64,000 nucleotides of DNA from assembly GCF_029643425.1 (NCBI RefSeq), contig NZ_CP119106.1:3410001-3474000 (forward strand), given 5' to 3'. Below are positions 1 to 8,529 of this stretch, one piece after another; position 1 is the first letter of the stretch; every line of letters starts with the position of its first letter. Position numbers and translations under genes: made by a program. Under the pieces are notes generated by a model. That model had not been told where the DNA came from. It made no database searches and saw only the letters and a list, made by a program, of their open reading frames with translations. This stretch comes from Isoptericola sp. AK164 (GTDB lineage: Bacteria > Actinomycetota > Actinomycetes > Actinomycetales > Cellulomonadaceae).

Positions 1-1269
1 GAGGGCTGCCTGCGGCTCGGCCTGACCGAGCAGTGCCGACTCGATGGCCGGTGCGAAGTCGCCGCGGACCTCGAGCCACGAGGGCGGGCCGCCCTCACGC
101 TTGGCCACGTCGAGGTTCTCCATCGAGAACTGGACGAACCGGTTGGACTGCACGTAGTCGCTGTCGAGCAGCTCGGTCAGCGCGGGGACGTTGCCGCGCT
201 GCTCGTTGGCAGCCAGCGCCGGTCCGGGGCTCGCCAGGAACTCGAGCAGCGCCTGGGCGGCCTCGGGGTGCTGGGACGTGGCAGAACGGGTGGCGAACGT
301 GCCGCCGAAGAACATGCCCTCGCCCTCGCCCTGGATCACGAAGGGCTCGAGGTTCTCGAGCATCTCGGGGTCCGCCTCGAGTCCCTGCGTCCACAGGTTG
401 TTGTGGGCGAGGCCCATCGCGGCCCGTCCGTTCAGGAGCGGGTTGACGGCGGCGTCCGGCGAGGAGAAGCCGATGTCCTCGACCTCGTGCTCGTTGATGA
501 GGTCGGTCATGAGCTGCAGCGCCGACACACCCTCCGGGCCGTTGAACGTCGGCTCGGTCACGTCCTCGTTGAAGAGGTCGCCACCGGCGGAGAAGAGGAA
601 CGTCTCGAAGACCTGTCGCGGGTCGTTCGAGAGCAGGTCGAACCCGGCGCGCTCCAGCGTGCCGTCGTCGGCGCGGACCGTCAGGGCCTCGGAGATCTCG
701 ACGAGCTCGTCCCAGGACGACGGCGGTGCGTCATAGCCGGCCTCCTCCAGCAGCTCCATGTTGGCGACCCCGTAGCGGGTGTCGAGCATGATCGGCATGC
801 CGTAGACGCCGCCGTCCCACGTCCCGGCGTCGACGATCGCCGGCGTGTAGGTCTCCAGGAGCTTCTCCTCGGTGTTGCCGAGCTCGCTCTGGTCGGCCAG
901 CAGACCCCGGTCGGCGAAGCCCTCGATCCAGCCGACGCCCATCATCATGACGTCGGGCACCGCCCCGGACACCGCAGCGGTGGTGAGCTTCTCGTTGAGG
1001 TTGCCGTAGGTCGTGTAGTCCACGGACACGGTGACGTCCGGGTAGTCCTCGTAGAACTGCGGGAGCAGCTCGTCCTCGAGGAGCTGCTGTCCGTCGGTGC
1101 CCTCGAAGATCGGGGTGAGCAGCGTGATGTCGCCGGAGACGTCATCGCTGCCGCCCTCGGCGTCGGTGCCCGAGCTCGTGCCCGAGCTGCAGGCGGTGAT
1201 CCCCAGTGCGACGGCGGCCAGGGCGGCGACGCCCGTGAACCGTCGACGGGACTGACTCTTGATGATCAT
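1..1269 (-). CDS. ABC transporter sugar-binding lipoprotein (3' end outside window)
   Basis: Extracellular solute-binding protein of the family-1 sugar type, expected to deliver a carbohydrate to an ABC importer at the cell surface. The start at 1269 gives a basic N-terminus, a hydrophobic stretch and a lipobox (GITAC, Cys27), so it is probably a lipoprotein. The mature part has the acidic, Trp/Tyr-rich character of the family and motifs such as GTWDGGVYGMP typical of maltose/multiple-sugar binding proteins. The C-terminus runs off the left edge, with about 423 codons visible; permeases would be expected beyond it. It diverges from a LacI regulator and its upstream region holds a LacI-type operator candidate, so it probably shares a regulon with the genes at 1505-6474. 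Substrate unknown; a uronate or oligosaccharide is inferred from the neighbours. Confidence 0.9.
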   Translation of the reverse strand, partial: MIIKSQSRRRFTGVAALAAVALGITACSSGTSSGTDAEGGSDDVSGDITLLTPIFEGTDGQQLLEDELLPQFYEDYPDVTVSVDYTTYGNLNEKLTTAAVSGAVPDVMMMGVGWIEGFADRGLLADQSELGNTEEKLLETYTPAIVDAGTWDGGVYGMPIMLDTRYGVANMELLEEAGYDAPPSSWDELVEISEALTVRADDGTLERAGFDLLSNDPRQVFETFLFSAGGDLFNEDVTEPTFNGPEGVSALQLMTDLINEHEVEDIGFSSPDAAVNPLLNGRAAMGLAHNNLWTQGLEADPEMLENLEPFVIQGEGEGMFFGGTFATRSATSQHPEAAQALLEFLASPGPALAANEQRGNVPALTELLDSDYVQSNRFVQFSMENLDVAKREGGPPSWLEVRGDFAPAIESALLGQAEPQAAL

Positions 1270-1334
1270 CGTTGATCCTTCACGTTGTGCGGTCGGCTGG
1301 TGCGTGTCGACCTCGCCGGTGGCGACGATGCCGG

Positions 1335-1347
1335 TGTAACGATGCAC
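1335..1347. promoter_or_regulatory. LacI-type operator candidate upstream of the binding-protein gene
   Basis: The 13-mer TGTAACGATGCAC occurs here and, identically, at 1459-1471 in the same divergent intergenic region. It has the imperfect dyad with a central CG that LacI-family repressors usually recognise. This copy lies nearer the solute-binding protein gene. Binding is inferred. Confidence 0.6.
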
Positions 1348-1458
1348 TAAACTAGGCACAGGGCCACGGGCACGTCAACTCCCTGCTAGATCAAGAAATG
1401 ATCACGATGCGAGGCCCTCTGGGCACCGCCCCACGGCCCCGGTCTGGGCTAGGATGGT

Positions 1459-1471
1459 TGTAACGATGCAC
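1459..1471. promoter_or_regulatory. LacI-type operator candidate upstream of the LacI gene
   Basis: Second identical copy of TGTAACGATGCAC, 33 bases before the chosen GTG start of the regulator gene. The two copies sit 124 bases apart on the same strand, a spacing compatible with autoregulation plus control of the divergent transporter gene. Confidence 0.6.
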
Positions 1472-1504
1472 ATGACGTGCACCACCGATGACGTTGGAGG
1501 AAGC

Positions 1505-2590
1505 GTGACACGCGTGACGATCCAGCAGGTCGCAGCAGCCGCTGGGGTCTCGCCCAGCACCGTCTCCAACCTGCTGAACGGCCGCACCAACCGCATGGTG
1601 CCGGCCACCAAGGAGCGCATCGAGCGCGCCATCGCCGAGCTCGGCTACCGACCCAACCGTGCGGCTCGCCAGCTGCGCACGGGACGCACGCAGACGGTGG
1701 GGCTCATCGTGCCGTCCGTCGGCAACCCGTTCTGGGGAGCGTTCGCCCGGGAGCTCGAGGTCGCGGCCCTGGCCGTCGGGTGCAACGTGCTGCTGTGCAA
1801 CAGCGAACGCGACCCCGACCGCGAGCGCCGGTACGTCGAGGAGCTGTGGGAGGACGGGGTGCGCGGCATCGTCCTGTGCTCCTCCCTGCCGACGCTCGAC
1901 CACCTCGCCGACATCGTCCGGCGGGGGCTGCGGCTCGTGACGTTCGACCGACCGGCGCAGGCCGGTGACCCGGAGGAGGTCGTCAGCGTCAGCATCAACA
2001 ACCACGTGGGCGGCTTCCTCGCGACCTCCCACCTGACCGAGCTCGGCCACGAACGGTTGACCTTCGTCTCCGGGTCGCTCGCGGCGGTCAACCGCACCGG
2101 CCGCTTCCGCGGGTTCTGCACGGCGCTCGAGGGGGCTGACCTGGACCCGGCGGCGATGCCGACGTGGACGGCGGGTGGCGGCGCCCCGTTCGGGGACGTC
2201 GAGGCCGCCCAGGTGGGCCGGCAGGCCGCGCACGACCTGTTCTCCGGGACCGTCGAGCCGCCCACGGGCATCGTGGCGATCAACGACATGACCGCGCTCG
2301 GCTTCTGCCGCGGCCTGCGTGACCAGGGCCTGCACGTCGGCAAGGACGTGTCCGTGGTCGGCTTCGACGACATCATCCTCGCGGAACTGTACGACCCGCC
2401 GCTGACATCGGTGCGCCAGCCCATCTCACGGATGGCGTCGTTGAGCCTCGAGGAGGCGCTGAAGGAGGACGACCGCGAGCCCGGCCGGTCGGTGCTGCTG
2501 CGCCCCGAGCTGGTGGTGCGGGACTCGACCGCGTCGCCGACGGGGGCCACAGCACCGGTCGTGACCGACGAGGACGGGGTGCTGCAGTGA
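1505..2590 (+). CDS. LacI-family transcriptional regulator
   Basis: DNA-binding repressor of 361 residues. The N-terminus has the canonical LacI helix-turn-helix and hinge (VTIQQVAAAAGVSPSTVSN, then GYRPNRAARQL), followed by a periplasmic-binding-protein-like ligand domain (TVGLIVPSVGNPFWG; later SVVGFDDI). I chose GTG at 1505 because a perfect GGAGG sits four bases upstream; an in-frame upstream start at 1454 would read through the operator. It overlaps the next gene by GTGA at 2587, so regulator and two enzymes are probably one transcript. Likely regulates itself, the divergent binding protein and the secreted beta-helix protein through TGTAACGATGCAC-like sites. Confidence 0.93.
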   Translation: MTRVTIQQVAAAAGVSPSTVSNLLNGRTNRMVPATKERIERAIAELGYRPNRAARQLRTGRTQTVGLIVPSVGNPFWGAFARELEVAALAVGCNVLLCNSERDPDRERRYVEELWEDGVRGIVLCSSLPTLDHLADIVRRGLRLVTFDRPAQAGDPEEVVSVSINNHVGGFLATSHLTELGHERLTFVSGSLAAVNRTGRFRGFCTALEGADLDPAAMPTWTAGGGAPFGDVEAAQVGRQAAHDLFSGTVEPPTGIVAINDMTALGFCRGLRDQGLHVGKDVSVVGFDDIILAELYDPPLTSVRQPISRMASLSLEEALKEDDREPGRSVLLRPELVVRDSTASPTGATAPVVTDEDGVLQ

Positions 2591-3444
2591 AGCTCGCACG
2601 CCTCGGGCCGGTCGGCGCCGAACGGCCGGCCGTCGTCGTCGGCCCCGACGCCTACGTCGACGTCGGCGACCTGGTGCCCGACATCGACGCCACGACGCTC
2701 CCCGACGGGTTCGGGTGGCTGGCGGAACGCGTCGAGTCCCGGGTGACGGCAGGTCTCGTCGAGGCGCTCGGCGCACGGCGGGTCGGGCCGCCCGTGGCGC
2801 GTCCGCATCAGATCCTGTGCGCCGGCCTCAACTATCGCGACCATGCCGTCGAGATCGGCGCGGAGGTACCGGCCCTTCCGCTGGTGTTCTCGAAGTCACC
2901 GAACACGCTCGTCGGGCCGTACGACGACGTCCGGGCGCCGCGAGGCTTCTCCCGCCTGGACTGGGAGGTGGAACTGGGCCTCGTCGTGGGCCGCCGGACG
3001 AGCTACCTGGACAGCCCCGACCATGCTCGTGACCACGTCGCGGGGTTCGTCGTCTGCAACGACGTGAGCGAACGCGCGTTCCAGGACGAGCACGGGGGCC
3101 AGATCCTCAAGGGCAAGTCCGCCGAGACGTTCAACCCGTGCGGTCCCTGGCTGGTCACACCCGACGAGGTCGGGGACGTCTCGGCCCTGGGCATGTGGCT
3201 CGACGTCTCCGGTGCGCGCCGCCAGTCGGGCAGCACGGGCACGATGGTGTTCGACCCGTACGAGCTCCTGTGGCACCTGAGCCAGTACATGGTGCTCGAA
3301 CCGGGCGACCTGGTGAACACGGGCACCCCGCCCGGCGTGGCCAACGGCATGGCCGAACCGGCGTGGCTGCAGCCCGGCGACGTGATGGAGCTCGGCATCG
3401 ACGGGCTGGGTTCGCAGCGCCAGCGCGTGGTCGCGCCGCGATGA
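2587..3444 (+). CDS. Fumarylacetoacetate hydrolase (FAH)-family protein
   Basis: Cytosolic enzyme of 285 residues of the FAH fold, a metal-dependent family acting on 2-keto acids (hydrolysis, decarboxylation or dehydration). The conserved LNYRDHAVE segment is at about 81-89; Glu127, Glu129 (DWEVELGL) and Asp159 (CNDVSE) match the family's divalent metal ligands, and the LVNTGTPPGV signature is present near the C-terminus. The GTG start overlaps the preceding stop (GTGA) and its own stop overlaps the kinase start (ATGA), indicating translational coupling. With a KDG-kinase-like protein next door, a 2-keto-3-deoxy sugar acid or its diketo derivative is the likely substrate; exact reaction not determinable. 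Confidence 0.88.
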   Translation: MKLARLGPVGAERPAVVVGPDAYVDVGDLVPDIDATTLPDGFGWLAERVESRVTAGLVEALGARRVGPPVARPHQILCAGLNYRDHAVEIGAEVPALPLVFSKSPNTLVGPYDDVRAPRGFSRLDWEVELGLVVGRRTSYLDSPDHARDHVAGFVVCNDVSERAFQDEHGGQILKGKSAETFNPCGPWLVTPDEVGDVSALGMWLDVSGARRQSGSTGTMVFDPYELLWHLSQYMVLEPGDLVNTGTPPGVANGMAEPAWLQPGDVMELGIDGLGSQRQRVVAPR

Positions 3445-4394
3445 CGGCCCCCGGTCCCGTCCTCACCGTCGGTGAGACCATGGTGCTGGTGGGCAGCACC
3501 CGTCCGGAGCCGCTGCAGCACAGCACGCTGATGTCGCTCGGGATGGGCGGCGCGGAGAGCAACGTGGCGATCGGGCTGCGTCGCCTCGGTGCGCCGGCGG
3601 CCTGGATCGGCCGCGTCGGCGCGGACTCCGCCGGCGACCTGGTCGAACGGCTGCTGCGCGGGGAGGACGTGGCGACCACGTGCCTGCGCGACGACGGGGC
3701 ACCCACGGGCCTGATGCTCAAGGAGCGGCGCTCCACCATGGAGACGCGCATCTGGTACTACCGCGCCGGGAGCGCCGGTTCGAGGCTCGGGCCCGAGGAC
3801 GTCCCCGACGACGCGGTGCGGTCGGCGAGCATGCTCCACCTGACCGGGATCACTCCTGCGCTGTCGCCGTCGGCCCGCGCCCTCACCCTGGACCTCGTCG
3901 ACCGTGCCGTCGCGTTCGGCGTCCCGGTCTCGTTCGACCTCAACTATCGGTCGTCCCTGTGGTCCGCGGACGACGCACGACGCCTCTACGCGCAAGTCGT
4001 CCCCCGGTGCGAGATCGTCTTCGCCGGCCTGGACGAGGCTGCGCTGCTCGGGTGCGACGAGCACGACGCCCCGACGGCCGCGCGGCAGCTGCGAGACCTC
4101 GGCGCGCGGACCGCCGTCGTCAAGCGGGGGGCGCAGGGGGCCGTCGCGGCGAGCAGGGGCGGCGAGTTCTCCGCACCAGGAGTGCCGGTCGACGTCCGGG
4201 ACACCGTGGGAGCCGGCGACGCGTTCGTCGCCGGATTCCTCGCCGACGCGCTGGCAGGTCGGGACGTGCCGACGGCGCTGGCGACCGCGGCCGCCGTCGG
4301 CGCCTACGCCTGCACCGGTGACGGCGACTGGGAGGTCCTTCCCCGGCGCTCCGAGCTCGCCAGGCTCTCCTCCAGCGAGCCCGTCACCCGCTGA
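3441..4394 (+). CDS. PfkB-family sugar kinase, KDG kinase-like
   Basis: Carbohydrate kinase of the ribokinase/PfkB family, 317 residues, likely phosphorylating 2-keto-3-deoxygluconate or a related acid with ATP. The N-terminal GMGGAESNVAIGLRRLG segment is the substrate-site PfkB signature, and DTVGAGDAFVAGF (GAGD at 257-260, Asp260 the catalytic base) is the ATP-site signature. The start at 3441 overlaps the FAH-family stop by four bases. Last gene of the lacI-FAH-kinase transcript; about 100 bases separate it from the beta-helix gene, where a separate operator lies. KDG kinase is the best guess from the neighbourhood, but another sugar kinase is possible. Confidence 0.85.
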   Translation: MTAPGPVLTVGETMVLVGSTRPEPLQHSTLMSLGMGGAESNVAIGLRRLGAPAAWIGRVGADSAGDLVERLLRGEDVATTCLRDDGAPTGLMLKERRSTMETRIWYYRAGSAGSRLGPEDVPDDAVRSASMLHLTGITPALSPSARALTLDLVDRAVAFGVPVSFDLNYRSSLWSADDARRLYAQVVPRCEIVFAGLDEAALLGCDEHDAPTAARQLRDLGARTAVVKRGAQGAVAASRGGEFSAPGVPVDVRDTVGAGDAFVAGFLADALAGRDVPTALATAAAVGAYACTGDGDWEVLPRRSELARLSSSEPVTR

Positions 4395-4431
4395 TCGGGT
4401 GGCAGGAGCGGGCACTTCGCGATCAGCCTGG

Positions 4432-4443
4432 TGCATCGATGCA
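4432..4443. promoter_or_regulatory. Perfect 12-bp LacI-type operator before the beta-helix gene
   Basis: TGCATCGATGCA is a perfect palindrome with a central CG, matching the imperfect TGTAACGATGCA sites near the lacI gene at 8 of 12 positions on either strand. A weaker related site (GTGCAACGATTCG on the minus strand) lies at 4510-4522, just inside the next gene. It places the secreted protein under the same regulator by inference. Confidence 0.6.
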
Positions 4444-4497
4444 GCAATCGTCGTGCCAGGTCTTGCTTCGGCGGCGGCATAGTGCCACAGTTTGGCC

Positions 4498-6474
4498 ATG
4501 ATCCAATGGCGAATCGTTGCACCAAAGGTGGCGGCCACTTCCGCCGCCGCCCTCCTCCTCGGTCTCCTCGGCGGTCCGGCCGCCGCGCAGACCCTCCCGT
4601 CCGCACCGACGCACCCCGTCCGGGCCGACGTCGTCGACCCGCCCGCGCACTGGACCGTCGACTCGGCACGCGCGCTGAGCAGCGACGGCAACCTGCCCGA
4701 GTTCGCGATCGACGACGACCCCACGACCCGCTGGTCGTCCCTCACCTCGTCTCCGGACGAGCCCCAGTGGCTCCAGCTCGACCTCGGCGAGGAGCGTTCC
4801 GTCGGATACCTCGGCGTGGCGTGGCACAAGGGCGACGAGCGACAGTCGCTCTTCGGCGTCGAGCTCTCCACCGACGGGACCACCTGGCGCTCCGCCGCGA
4901 CCGACCAGGCCAGCTCGGGAACGTCGTCGAACCTCGAACCGGTCACGCTCGAGGACGACGCCACCACCGGCTCGCAGGCCCGGTACGTGCGCTACCTGGG
5001 CTACGGCAACAGCGTCTCGGGCTGGAACAGCGTCACGGAGGTCCGCGTCTACCCGCCGAACCCGCAGGGGGCCGTGGTCGACGACCTCTCCGACCTCCTG
5101 CCCGCACCGGACCCGGACGCGGAGCCCTGGACCGAGCCCGGGCTCGTCGAGCCCGACGGCACGAGGTACCGCCCGGCCGAGCCCGGTGCCGTGACCGGCC
5201 GCACCGTGGACGTGCGCGACCACGGTGCGGACCCGGCTGCCGGCACCGGCGACGACGCCACCGCGATCCGCGCCGCCCTGGACGCCGCCGAGCCGGGGGA
5301 CGAGGTCTACCTTCCGGCCGGTACCTACGACCTGCTCACCACCGAACCGGCCGACCCCACCACCAACGTGGCCCTGCGTTCCGGCATCGACCTGCGCGGG
5401 GACGGAGCCGGCTCCGTGCTCGAGTCCGCGCTGACCCCCGCGACGCAGTCCGGCAAGGTGCTGCGCGGCTACGGCGTCCAGGACGTCGCCGTCAGCGACC
5501 TCACCGTGAGCTCGACCTACGACGGTCCGCTGTCGACCGACCACCAGGACTCCACCGCCGGCGGCGGCCCCGCGTACGGCGTCGTCGTGGCCAACCTCGG
5601 ATCCCGCGCGAGCCGACAGGTGCTGGTCGAGGACGTCGTCGTCGAGCGGTTCCAGAAGATGGGCGTGCGCATCGAGAAGAGCCGTGACGTCACGGTGCGC
5701 GGCGGCACGTTCCGCGACGCCACCAGCGTGGCGGGCGGCGGCAACGGCTACGGCATCTCCATCCAGGGCACGGCCGGCAAGGACCGCTACGCGTACACCG
5801 ACGACTCGCGGCACAACGCGGTGGTCGGCAACGTGTTCGAGGGGACGCACCTGCGCCACGCGATCCTGCTGCAGTACTACACCCACAACAACCTCGTCGC
5901 CGGGAACACCATCCGTGGCGGCGTGCTCGACGCCATCGACCTGCACGGCGAGGACGAGTACCTCAACGAGATCCGGCACAACACCGTCAAGGACGTCCGC
6001 GCCGCGGCGATCGCGCTCGGCAACACCGGTGGGACGGCCACCCAGCACGACGCCGCCGGCCCGGGGAACTGGATCCACGGCAACGTGCTGAAGAACAACC
6101 GTGAGGGCATCCTGCTCATCCTGGGCACCCCCGACACCGTCGTGGAGCGCAACGTGGTGACCGGCGGCCGGGGCGACCACGTGCGGTCGGGCATCGAGGT
6201 GCGCAACGCACCGGGGACCGTGGTGCGGCACAACACCGTGCTGTCCAACCGCGCGGAGGACTTCTGGGGCATCCACCTGGCCGAGGACCCCGGCGACGAC
6301 GGTCACGCGAGCGGCGTGCCGACCGACGTGCTCGTGAAGCGGAACCTGGTGGTCGCCAACTCCGGAGGGGTCCGGGTCGACGCGGGCGAGGACGTCCGGC
6401 TGGTCGACAACACCGTCCGGGGCAACCGGGAGAACACCCGGATCGCCGAGGGAGTCGGGGTCACCGTCGAGTAG
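4498..6474 (+). CDS. Secreted F5/8-type C plus right-handed beta-helix protein, putative polysaccharide lyase
   Basis: Exported protein of 658 residues. A signal peptide ends near GGPAAAQT. Residues about 45-175 form a discoidin/F5-8 type C (CBM32-like) module (DDDPTTRWSS, WLQLDLGEER, ARYVRYLGYG). From about 230 a pectate-lyase-like segment begins (VDVRDHGADPAAGTGDDATAI, PAGTYDL), followed by many PbH1-type repeats (NNLVAGNTIRGG, RHNTVKDV, ERNVVTGG). Such proteins are polysaccharide lyases or epimerases acting on uronic-acid polymers such as pectin or alginate, which fits the adjacent keto-deoxy-acid enzymes. ATG 4498 is preferred over an in-frame TTG at 4492; no clear ribosome site is seen, so the mRNA may be leaderless. 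The stop is six bases from the convergent tetR stop. Exact activity unknown. Confidence 0.82.
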   Translation: MIQWRIVAPKVAATSAAALLLGLLGGPAAAQTLPSAPTHPVRADVVDPPAHWTVDSARALSSDGNLPEFAIDDDPTTRWSSLTSSPDEPQWLQLDLGEERSVGYLGVAWHKGDERQSLFGVELSTDGTTWRSAATDQASSGTSSNLEPVTLEDDATTGSQARYVRYLGYGNSVSGWNSVTEVRVYPPNPQGAVVDDLSDLLPAPDPDAEPWTEPGLVEPDGTRYRPAEPGAVTGRTVDVRDHGADPAAGTGDDATAIRAALDAAEPGDEVYLPAGTYDLLTTEPADPTTNVALRSGIDLRGDGAGSVLESALTPATQSGKVLRGYGVQDVAVSDLTVSSTYDGPLSTDHQDSTAGGGPAYGVVVANLGSRASRQVLVEDVVVERFQKMGVRIEKSRDVTVRGGTFRDATSVAGGGNGYGISIQGTAGKDRYAYTDDSRHNAVVGNVFEGTHLRHAILLQYYTHNNLVAGNTIRGGVLDAIDLHGEDEYLNEIRHNTVKDVRAAAIALGNTGGTATQHDAAGPGNWIHGNVLKNNREGILLILGTPDTVVERNVVTGGRGDHVRSGIEVRNAPGTVVRHNTVLSNRAEDFWGIHLAEDPGDDGHASGVPTDVLVKRNLVVANSGGVRVDAGEDVRLVDNTVRGNRENTRIAEGVGVTVE

Positions 6475-6480
6475 CGCCGG

Positions 6481-7089
6481 TCACCACGTGTCGACGACGT
6501 GGTGCATGGCGGCGAGGCAGCGTCCGATCTCCTCGGACGAGGCCCCGGACCGCATGACGACGTGCAGGCCCAGCAGGTGGGTCGTGAGCAGGTCGGTGCG
6601 GAGCCGCAGCACCACGTCGTCGTCCGGCGCGCCCGGAAGCGTGCGCCGGACGAGGGTGCCCAGCACCTCGTGCATCTGCCGGCGGTAGTCGGCTCCGAAG
6701 TCGTAGTCGCCCAGCGTGCCGCGCAGCTCGTTGGACGACATCACCATCAGGCACCCGTCCCGTCCGCGCTCGGAGGCGGCGTCGACGCCGACGAGGTCCA
6801 GGAACCGGTGCACGCCGTCGACGCCCGGACCGGCCTCGGCGATCAGCCGCGTGAACATCTCCATGCGTTCCCGCAGGTAGCGGCGCAGCACCGTGGTGAA
6901 CAGCTCGTCCTTGCCCCCGAAGGCGCGGTACAGGCTCGGCTTGTGGACCCCGCTGGCCGCCACGATGTCGGCCATCGAGGTCTGTCCGTAGCCCTGCCGC
7001 CAGAAGAGCGCCGTCAGCTCCGCGAGGACCGACTCCTCGTCGAACGACCGCGGGCGCCCGGCGGGAGCCCTCTCCTGCACGCCCATCAC
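6481..7089 (-). CDS. TetR-family transcriptional regulator
   Basis: Repressor of 202 residues. The N-terminal helix-turn-helix is clear (TSMADIVAASGVHKPSLYRAF, about 38-58, then GGKDELF), and the C-terminal part is a ligand-binding helical domain with a Cys (GRDGCLMVMSS) often seen in the AcrR/YxaF-like group. Two adjacent ATG codons begin the frame; either 7089 or 7086 could be used. It diverges from an AhpD-like gene, and a perfect dyad (GTACCG-CT-CGGTAC) lies between them, so it probably represses that gene and itself. Inducer unknown. Confidence 0.9.
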   Translation of the reverse strand: MMGVQERAPAGRPRSFDEESVLAELTALFWRQGYGQTSMADIVAASGVHKPSLYRAFGGKDELFTTVLRRYLRERMEMFTRLIAEAGPGVDGVHRFLDLVGVDAASERGRDGCLMVMSSNELRGTLGDYDFGADYRRQMHEVLGTLVRRTLPGAPDDDVVLRLRTDLLTTHLLGLHVVMRSGASSEEIGRCLAAMHHVVDTW

Positions 7090-7128
7090 CCCATCCTACG
7101 AGCGCCCATCGACCGTCGGGAGCAGCGC

Positions 7129-7157
7129 TTGCATTATTTGGTACCGCTCGGTACAGA
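7129..7157 (+). promoter_or_regulatory. Promoter with TetR operator between -35 and -10
   Basis: TTGCAT at 7129-7134 and TACAGA at 7152-7157, spaced by 17 bases, form a plausible promoter for the gene at 7199. The 14-base dyad GTACCGCTCGGTAC at 7141-7154 sits in the spacer and touches the -10. This position would block RNA polymerase when the divergent TetR protein binds. Confidence 0.6.
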
Positions 7158-7198
7158 ATAGAGGGTACGCAGCACACGGCGACGACAAGGAGAGACCC

Positions 7199-7765
7199 AT
7201 GGTCGACTTCACGCTGCACGACGAGAGCACGGCCCCGGCCGAGAGCCAGGAGCTGCTGGACACCTCGAAGCGCAGCTTCGGGCGGATCCCCGGGCTGCAC
7301 GCGGTGATGGCGGAAGCCCCCGGTCTGCTCGAGGGCTACCAGAAGCTCCACGGCCTCTTCCAGAGCTCCACCAGCTTCGACGCCGACGAGATCACGGTCG
7401 TCTGGCAGTCGATCAACGTCGAGCACTCCTGCCACTACTGCGTTCCGGCCCACACGGCGATCGCCAAGGGCATGGGGGTCGACGACGAGGTCATCGACGC
7501 GCTGCGCGACGGCACCCCGCTGCACGACCCGCACCTCGAGGCGCTGCGGACGTTCACGCTGGCCATGGTCCGTCAGCGCGGCGAGGTCGACGACGCGACC
7601 GTGCAGACGTTCCTGAACGCCGGCTTCACCCAGCGTCAGGTGCTGGAGATCGTCCTGGGCATCGCCCAGAAGGTGATGTCCAACTACACGAACCACCTGG
7701 CCCAGACGCCGATCGACGAGCCCAACCGCAAGTACGAGTGGAAGGGCACCGTCGTCCCGAGCTGA
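7199..7765 (+). CDS. Carboxymuconolactone decarboxylase (AhpD-like) family protein
   Basis: All-helical AhpD-like protein of 188 residues. The redox motif CHYCVPAH gives Cys78-x2-Cys81-x3-His85, the arrangement used by AhpD-type alkylhydroperoxidases for disulfide relay, with Glu75 nearby. The ATG at 7199 follows an AAGGAGA ribosome site. It stands alone after a TetR-controlled promoter, suggesting an inducible role in peroxide or electrophile handling rather than aromatic catabolism, since no catabolic genes are adjacent. A hairpin-rich stretch (GGAGCCCG at 7785 paired with CGGGCTCC at 7817) may terminate it. Confidence 0.88.
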   Translation: MVDFTLHDESTAPAESQELLDTSKRSFGRIPGLHAVMAEAPGLLEGYQKLHGLFQSSTSFDADEITVVWQSINVEHSCHYCVPAHTAIAKGMGVDDEVIDALRDGTPLHDPHLEALRTFTLAMVRQRGEVDDATVQTFLNAGFTQRQVLEIVLGIAQKVMSNYTNHLAQTPIDEPNRKYEWKGTVVPS

Positions 7766-7849
7766 CGCCGCACCTCTGCCCCGGGAGCCCGGGCCACCGT
7801 CGTCACGGCGGAGGCTCGGGCTCCTTGCCGTGGATGCGATGCATCGGTC

Positions 7850-8416
7850 TACCGTTCCGTCAACCGCCCGCTGTACGTCCAGGGGCAGATCGAGCACGGC
7901 CTCGAGGAGGCCGACTACGGCTACTGGGGCTTCTCGCCGTCGAACGACCCCGCCGGCGGCTACCGCGAGTACGGCGTCGACCAGCTCGGCATGGACGGCC
8001 CCGGATACACCTCCGACCAGGAGCGCACCTCCGTGGACCAGCCGTACGAGGGCTGCCGGGAGGGCTCCGAGGCCCCGACCGAGTACGGCGACGGCGTCGT
8101 CACCCCGCACGCCTCGTTCCTGGCCCTGCGGTACGCGCCGCAGGAGGCCGTCAAGAACCTGCGCAACATCGCACGGGACTTCGACGCCTACGGCCCGGGC
8201 GGCTTCTACGACGCCGTCGCGGTGCGCTCCGGGCAGGTCTCCGAGCGCTACCTCGCCCTCGACCAGGGCATGATCATGGCGGCACTCGGCAACGCGCTCG
8301 CGGACGACGCGATGCATGACTACGTCGCCGACGGCGCCGTGGAGGACTCGCTGCGCCCGCTGATGGAGATGGAGGAGTTCGGCTCCTCCGGGCGCAGGTC
8401 GTCGCACGCCGAGTGA
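7850..8416 (+). pseudogene. C-terminal remnant of a glucoamylase-family (PF10091-like) glycosidase
   Basis: An open frame without a proper start reads LEEADYGYWGFSPSNDP, then TPHASFLALRYAPQEAVKNL, GPGGFYDAVAVRSGQ and RYLALDQGMIMAALGN, which is the C-terminal signature of the glucoamylase-like domain found in exported GH144-type and related glucan hydrolases. The normal protein is several hundred residues longer; here the frame begins abruptly near 7850 after unrelated bases. A possible start at ATG 7991 would leave only 141 residues, too short for a working (alpha/alpha)6 barrel. It ends in front of a strong hairpin. I infer 5' deletion of an old glycosidase gene. Confidence 0.75.
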
Positions 8417-8432
8417 CGTCGCATCCGGCTGA

Positions 8433-8471
8433 GGGGCGGGTCCCGGAGGTGCGCCTCCCGGGACCCGCCCC
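8433..8471 (+). terminator. Hairpin after the glycosidase remnant
   Basis: GGGGCGGGTCCCGG pairs with CCGGGACCCGCCCC around a short loop; the stem is about 17 bp with one bulged base. It lies 17 bases after the remnant's stop codon and looks like the original terminator of that gene. A second 10-bp hairpin (GGTGGGCGGG/CCCGCCCACC, 8486-8510) follows. Confidence 0.6.
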
Positions 8472-8529
8472 GGCCGACGCCAGCAGGTGGGCGGGAGAGC
8501 CCCGCCCACCCCGCCGAAGGAGGAGCACC

